Origin: Chloroflexota bacterium
GTDB lineage: Bacteria > Chloroflexota > Dehalococcoidia > Lucifugimonadales > Lucifugimonadaceae
DNA: 64,000 nt
Reading direction: 5' to 3'
Assembly: GCA_013204555.1 (NCBI GenBank)
Contig: JABMNO010000012.1
Span: 29,893 to 93,892 of the forward strand
Below the pieces are notes generated by a model. The model ran no database searches. It was not told the origin of the DNA and was given only the letters and a program-made list of their open reading frames with translations. Below, piece after piece: positions 60,420 through 64,000 of this stretch (the first letter of the stretch is position 1; each line of letters starts with the position of its first letter). Position numbers and translations under genes: made by a program.

Positions 60420-61211
60420 ATGGATCTCGGACTTCAAGGCAAGGTAGCTATCATCACCGGGGCCAGCGACGGCATCGGCAAAGCGGCCGCTATTTCTCTG
60501 GCCGTTGAGGGCGCACGAGTCGCCATTTTCGCGCGCGATCAGGGGAGGCTAGATTCGGCAGCCGAAGAGATCAAAAGCGCTGGCTCCGGCGAGGTGTTGG
60601 CTCTGTCGGCCGATGTAACCGACAAAGATGCGGTCCAGGCCGCTGTCGATAAGGTTGTCGCTGAGTGGGGCACTGTACATATCCTCGTAAACAACGCCGG
60701 AACATCGTCCGCTAACAAGTTCGACGATATGACCACTGAGATGCTGGATATCGACTTTGGCATCAAGGTCTACGGAGCGATTCATTGCTCTCAGGCTGTG
60801 CTACCTCACATGAAGAAGAATGGATGGGGTCGCATCATCAACACGACGACCCCCGGCGGGAAAGCATCCGGCGGTGGTTCGCAGCCCACGTCGCTGTCCC
60901 GTGCCGCCGGTATTTCATTGACAAAGGCGATGTCTAAGGACTTCGCAGCTGAGAATATTCTCGTGAATACGGTGTGTGTGGGCCTCATCAAGAGTGGACA
61001 GCATCGGACACGTTGGGAGAAGGGGCGCAAGGACAATCCAGATCTCACGCTTGAGCAGTTCTACGAGAAGAGCGGAGCCAACGTACCAATGGGACGCGTG
61101 GGCGAGGCACGCGAGGTTGGAGACACGATCTGCTATCTGGCGTCAGAGCGTGCCAGCTACATCACCGGCACGGCCATCAACGTGGACGGCGGTACGTCTC
61201 CGGTCGTGTAG
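60420..61211 (+). CDS. SDR-family protein without the usual Tyr-Lys pair
   Basis: This protein has 263 residues from ATG 60420; AGGAGAA decides this start over ATG 60372. T-G-A-S-D-G-I-G (13-20), N-N-A-G and the ending N-V-D-G-G are standard SDR. At the catalytic site the usual Y-x-x-x-K reads T157-S-L-S-R161, and the catalytic Ser position is Thr (N-T-T-T). The residues after it (A-A-G-I-S-L-T-K-A) still align well, so this is replacement and not misalignment. It is either a distinct SDR subclass with altered chemistry or a non-catalytic binding protein. Confidence 0.87.
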   Translation: MDLGLQGKVAIITGASDGIGKAAAISLAVEGARVAIFARDQGRLDSAAEEIKSAGSGEVLALSADVTDKDAVQAAVDKVVAEWGTVHILVNNAGTSSANKFDDMTTEMLDIDFGIKVYGAIHCSQAVLPHMKKNGWGRIINTTTPGGKASGGGSQPTSLSRAAGISLTKAMSKDFAAENILVNTVCVGLIKSGQHRTRWEKGRKDNPDLTLEQFYEKSGANVPMGRVGEAREVGDTICYLASERASYITGTAINVDGGTSPVV

Positions 61212-61222
61212 GCAGCAGAGCC

Positions 61223-61744
61223 TCAGCGCTGTCTTGAGCCACCCGGTTTGAACTTTCGGCCTCGATCGGATGTGGTGCGTTCGCGCGCGTACTCCATGAT
61301 TGGGACGCCATAGCCGCAGCTTGTCTGGGTGGAACTCACATCTATCTCGATTATCTGACGCGTCGGGAGGGCGATGTCATCCGATGGTGACCCAAGCAGT
61401 TGTGATGAGAGTTGAGATTCCTCAACGCTGGATGTCCGCGCCTTTCCGAAAAGTCTGATGACTGCTGCGTCGTTTTCTGCAAACGAGCAGATCATGATAG
61501 TGACGGGGCCGTTGAGGGCCGCGGCCCTCCCGGTCTCGTCACCACTACCCTCATAATCGAGATATGCCACGTGATTTTGGTCGAGGATGTGCAACGGCAC
61601 ACCGCCCTTGGGTGAGACGTTGACAGGTCCAAGACCATTGGGTCGGTCACTGAGGGTTGGATCAACGCTGGCGACAAAAAAGATTGGCGCACTGCGGATT
61701 AGTTCAGCCTGCTCATCCGTGATCCCGGTATATTCCGTTGCCAT
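61223..61744 (-). CDS. Pyridoxamine 5'-phosphate oxidase-like flavoprotein
   Basis: This 173-residue split-barrel protein has family marks F-F-V-A-S-V-D near residue 22, N-V-S-P-K-G-G, V-A-Y-L-D-Y-E-G-S-G-D-E-T-G-R-A and R-L-F-G-K-A-R. It probably binds FMN or F420, with an oxidase, reductase or haem-degrading role. It is transcribed 6 bases after the DUF885 gene. Confidence 0.9.
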   Translation of the reverse strand: MATEYTGITDEQAELIRSAPIFFVASVDPTLSDRPNGLGPVNVSPKGGVPLHILDQNHVAYLDYEGSGDETGRAAALNGPVTIMICSFAENDAAVIRLFGKARTSSVEESQLSSQLLGSPSDDIALPTRQIIEIDVSSTQTSCGYGVPIMEYARERTTSDRGRKFKPGGSRQR

Positions 61745-61750
61745 GGTGGC

Positions 61751-63430
61751 CTAACCTCTTGCCATCTCACGCTTCATCTGCGCTAACCCCATTGGGCCAA
61801 GGTTCAGAGCTCTCGTGTGCCACGCCTTTAATTGAAAGTCACTTCCCTGCGCCGCTTTGGCCTCCGCCCTTGCGTCGAGAAATACCTTCTCCCCCACCTT
61901 GTAGCTGATCGCTTGACCAGGCCAGCCGAGGTAGCGATTGATCTCGCTTCGGGCGAAAGCGTCCTCAAATGGGCATCTCGGGATCAGGAACTCAAGTCCC
62001 AATTCTGGAGTCCAACGTTCACCGGGATGGAATGGTTGACCTGTTGGGATCTCAAGTTCCAGATGCATGCCGATGTCGATAACCACCCGTGCGGCTCTAA
62101 ATGCCTGAGAAACCTGCATACCCAGGTAGTAGTCGGGATTTTCCAGGTACCCCAGTTCCGCCATCAATCGCTCGGCGTAGAGGCCCCAGCCTTCAGCATG
62201 ACCGGATGTCCCGGCAATCGTCCGTTGAAACCTGGAGAGTTGATCACTGAGGAACGTGGTTGTGGCCAGTTGAAAATGATGCCCGGGAACACCCTCGTGG
62301 TAGGCGATAGAGACCTCTGTCCAAAGCGGGAAGCGCGTCTTGCCACCCGTGGGGTACCAGACTCGTCCGGGCCTGGAGAAGTCCTCTGACGGCGATGTGT
62401 AGTACATCGCTAATTGCCCACCAGGAGGCGCTATCAGGCACTCGATCTCTTTCACCGGGTCAGCTATATCAAAGTGAGTACCGTCCATATCTGCGATGGT
62501 CTGTTCCTGGATGTCCTGCATCCACTGCCGGAACTCTTCCTCACCCTCAATCGCTCGATCTGGATCAGTGCCCATAAGTTCCATCACGGACTGGACGTCC
62601 CCACCAGGAAGGATGCGGGCCGCGGTTTTCTCAATTTCCGCTTCTATACGCTGCAGTTCACCCCAGCCCCACTCATACGTCTCCTGAGCATCGATCTCCA
62701 TCCCGAGAAATCTGCGGGCCGCGATTTCATATCGCTCGCGCCCAACGCCATCCTTCTCACGAGCGTTTGGGAGGTAGTCATCCCTGAGATAGTCGGCCAG
62801 CTTTGAGTACGCTGCATCCGCAGCGGTGGCTCCCGCGACAAGGTCTTCTCGCAGTGCTCCGTCCTGCAGGTCGCTCTTGTCATATTGCGCGATTAGGCCT
62901 TGAAAGAACGATGCGCCTTTGCCATCTGCCCCACTCCACGCCTCCGCTTGCTTCGTAACCTCGACCGCTTGCCGCTGACTGGCCGTCAAACCAACAGATT
63001 GGCCTCGCGATAACGACTCCACATACTGGTTGATTGCAGTTGGCATCGCGGACATTCGCTTAGCGATATGGTCCCAATTGGCCTCAGAATCGCGAGGCAT
63101 CAAGTCGAATATCTGCCGCAATCCCTGTGCGGGGCTTGCTATGACATTTAACGCCTGCAGATGTTCATGACGCTCGAACTCCTGCAAGTCAGTGGCAAAT
63201 TCCTCAGCCATAACATCTCTGGCGATGCGATCTCGCTCGTCCTCAACCGTGGCGGCCTTGATCTGCTCCAGAGTGCTGCGGCTGTGCTCTGCCCTCTCAG
63301 CAACTCCATCTGGCGAGTAGTCGGGAAGGAGGTGATCGTAACCGGGGACTCCAACGTAAGTGGCAACCGAGGGATGCAATGCCGCTATTTCGTCGACGTA
63401 CTTATCGGCAATCGAATAGATCTCAGACAT
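61751..63430 (-). CDS. DUF885 family protein (putative metallopeptidase)
   Basis: This 559-residue protein has the DUF885 signature Y-H-E-G-V-P-G-H-H-F-Q, a metal-site pattern like HExxH with an extra insert, near residue 382, and E-G-W-G-L-Y-A-E-R-L near 425. The family is thought to be zinc peptidases, some acting on peptides exported or imported. No signal peptide is seen, so it is probably cytoplasmic. It stands 29 bases after the DUF1028 gene, suggesting one operon of hydrolases. Confidence 0.85.
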   Translation of the reverse strand: MSEIYSIADKYVDEIAALHPSVATYVGVPGYDHLLPDYSPDGVAERAEHSRSTLEQIKAATVEDERDRIARDVMAEEFATDLQEFERHEHLQALNVIASPAQGLRQIFDLMPRDSEANWDHIAKRMSAMPTAINQYVESLSRGQSVGLTASQRQAVEVTKQAEAWSGADGKGASFFQGLIAQYDKSDLQDGALREDLVAGATAADAAYSKLADYLRDDYLPNAREKDGVGRERYEIAARRFLGMEIDAQETYEWGWGELQRIEAEIEKTAARILPGGDVQSVMELMGTDPDRAIEGEEEFRQWMQDIQEQTIADMDGTHFDIADPVKEIECLIAPPGGQLAMYYTSPSEDFSRPGRVWYPTGGKTRFPLWTEVSIAYHEGVPGHHFQLATTTFLSDQLSRFQRTIAGTSGHAEGWGLYAERLMAELGYLENPDYYLGMQVSQAFRAARVVIDIGMHLELEIPTGQPFHPGERWTPELGLEFLIPRCPFEDAFARSEINRYLGWPGQAISYKVGEKVFLDARAEAKAAQGSDFQLKAWHTRALNLGPMGLAQMKREMARG

Positions 63431-63459
63431 GGGCAGTGCTCCAGATGTCAGTCAGTGGG

Positions 63460-64000
63460 CTAATTGGGCCGTTGGAAACGGTTCAGAATCTCAGCGTCTT
63501 GCGGTATCTCAGGGAGTCGGTATAACAGTTCTAGCCAGTTGGGAGCGCGCTCAAACAATGGCCTCAGGACTTCCTCAGCCGAATCATTGTCGTTGAGGCT
63601 GAGCACCAGGTTTCGCACTCCGAACCAGAACGTGAGCTCGTTCGTGGGCGCGAGAGTCCGTGCTGCTTCGTACGCTGACCTTGCACCTTCAATCGACGCG
63701 TTCGCCTCGTGGGTTCGCAATAGTACCTCGGCTTGAATCATATTCTTCAGTTGCCGAATCTCGACGAGCGTTTCCGTGCTGTTGTCGATTCTCAGGTCCC
63801 ATACGCCCGCTGGGGGCACGCCAACCGATTCGCTACCTGGCCCAGCCGGAGGAGCGGCCGCGTAGATTGCGGCGGACTGACGGCCTCTGATATCGCCACC
63901 AACCGCTTCCGCTGCATCCAGGGCGTCAAGAATCCGATCGACCAGTGCGCCACTAGAGGCAACAAATGCTTCCGCCATCGCCTCTGGAACACCACTGCAG
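63460..64000 (-). CDS. DUF1028 family protein, 5' end outside window
   Basis: The frame continues past the right edge of the window (residues before M-A-E-A-F read G-V-P-E-A), so at least 179 residues are visible and the start is outside. DUF1028 marks include M-A-E-A-F-x-A-S-x-G, G-G-D-I-R-G-R-Q-S-A-A and L-R-I-D-N-S…V-E-I-R-Q-L. The family is an Ntn-type hydrolase fold of unknown activity, often followed by a C-terminal helical segment as here. It leads an operon with DUF885 and the PPOX-type flavoprotein. Confidence 0.82.
   Translation of the reverse strand, partial: CSGVPEAMAEAFVASSGALVDRILDALDAAEAVGGDIRGRQSAAIYAAAPPAGPGSESVGVPPAGVWDLRIDNSTETLVEIRQLKNMIQAEVLLRTHEANASIEGARSAYEAARTLAPTNELTFWFGVRNLVLSLNDNDSAEEVLRPLFERAPNWLELLYRLPEIPQDAEILNRFQRPN

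Overview
The window reads as a stretch of bacterial chromosome at moderate GC, densely coded on both strands, with many TTG starts, four-base ATGA/GTGA/TTGA gene overlaps, and families present in several diverged copies. The gene content suggests a marine or subsurface Chloroflexota of the SAR202/Dehalococcoidia type: expanded short-chain dehydrogenases, hydroxyacid oxidases, CaiB/BaiF CoA-transferase, Eis-like acetyltransferases, DHA2 efflux pumps, and an ImuB/DnaE2 mutasome. This placement is inferred from gene content and style; no marker gene here proves it. No rRNA, tRNA or CRISPR array was seen.

Region 1 (1-10.35 kb) is a cell-surface block. It has a partial protein made of four tandem beta-sandwich-like repeats, two large membrane proteins of the GT-C/PTPS-related type, and a lipoprotein cytochrome c. 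The same roughly 180-residue repeat is fused to the C-terminus of the cytochrome and of the second membrane protein. Region 2 (10.4-17.3 kb) is catabolic: a formylglycine-type sulfatase, a MaoC hydratase with a CaiB/BaiF CoA-transferase, and a minus-strand operon of RraA-like aldolase, D-2-hydroxyacid dehydrogenase and Ldh-family dehydrogenase. A 31-residue membrane microprotein with its own terminator follows at 17.5 kb.

Region 3 (17.7-24.7 kb) is an SOS mutagenesis cassette. DUF72, ImuB and a DUF6504 protein run leftward from a promoter with a LexA-type box (GAAC-N4-GTTC) in its spacer. The error-prone polymerase DnaE2 runs rightward. Between the two arms sits a small repeat element: three copies of a 48-bp sequence (one inverted, two direct), an intact GIY-YIG nuclease gene, and a decayed, internally deleted copy of that gene.

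Region 4 (24.8-34.7 kb) looks like a detoxification island. It contains three tandem DHA2 drug-efflux paralogues with similar upstream sequences, a phosphinothricin-type acetyltransferase, a bicupin, and three tandem Eis-like acetyltransferases. Region 5 (34.8-38.2 kb) is a three-gene operon: an exported helical-repeat protein, an OmpR-type regulator and a histidine kinase.

Region 6 (38.3-49.4 kb) is mixed metabolism: amidohydrolase plus FAD oxidoreductase, alpha/beta hydrolase, SDR, RDD proteins (one frameshifted), epimerase and aminotransferase diverging from a shared TATAAT, and a threonine synthase-like enzyme coupled to a gamma-glutamyltransferase. Region 7 (49.5-60.2 kb) centres on glycolate/2-hydroxyacid oxidation: HpcH/HpaI aldolase, zinc dehydrogenase, GlcD, then Gfo/Idh/MocA and two aldo/keto reductases, then GlcE and GlcF, and a convergent alanine/serine-glyoxylate aminotransferase. 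Region 8 (60.4-64 kb) has an SDR lacking the usual Tyr-Lys pair, a PPOX-family flavoprotein, a DUF885 protein and a truncated DUF1028 protein.
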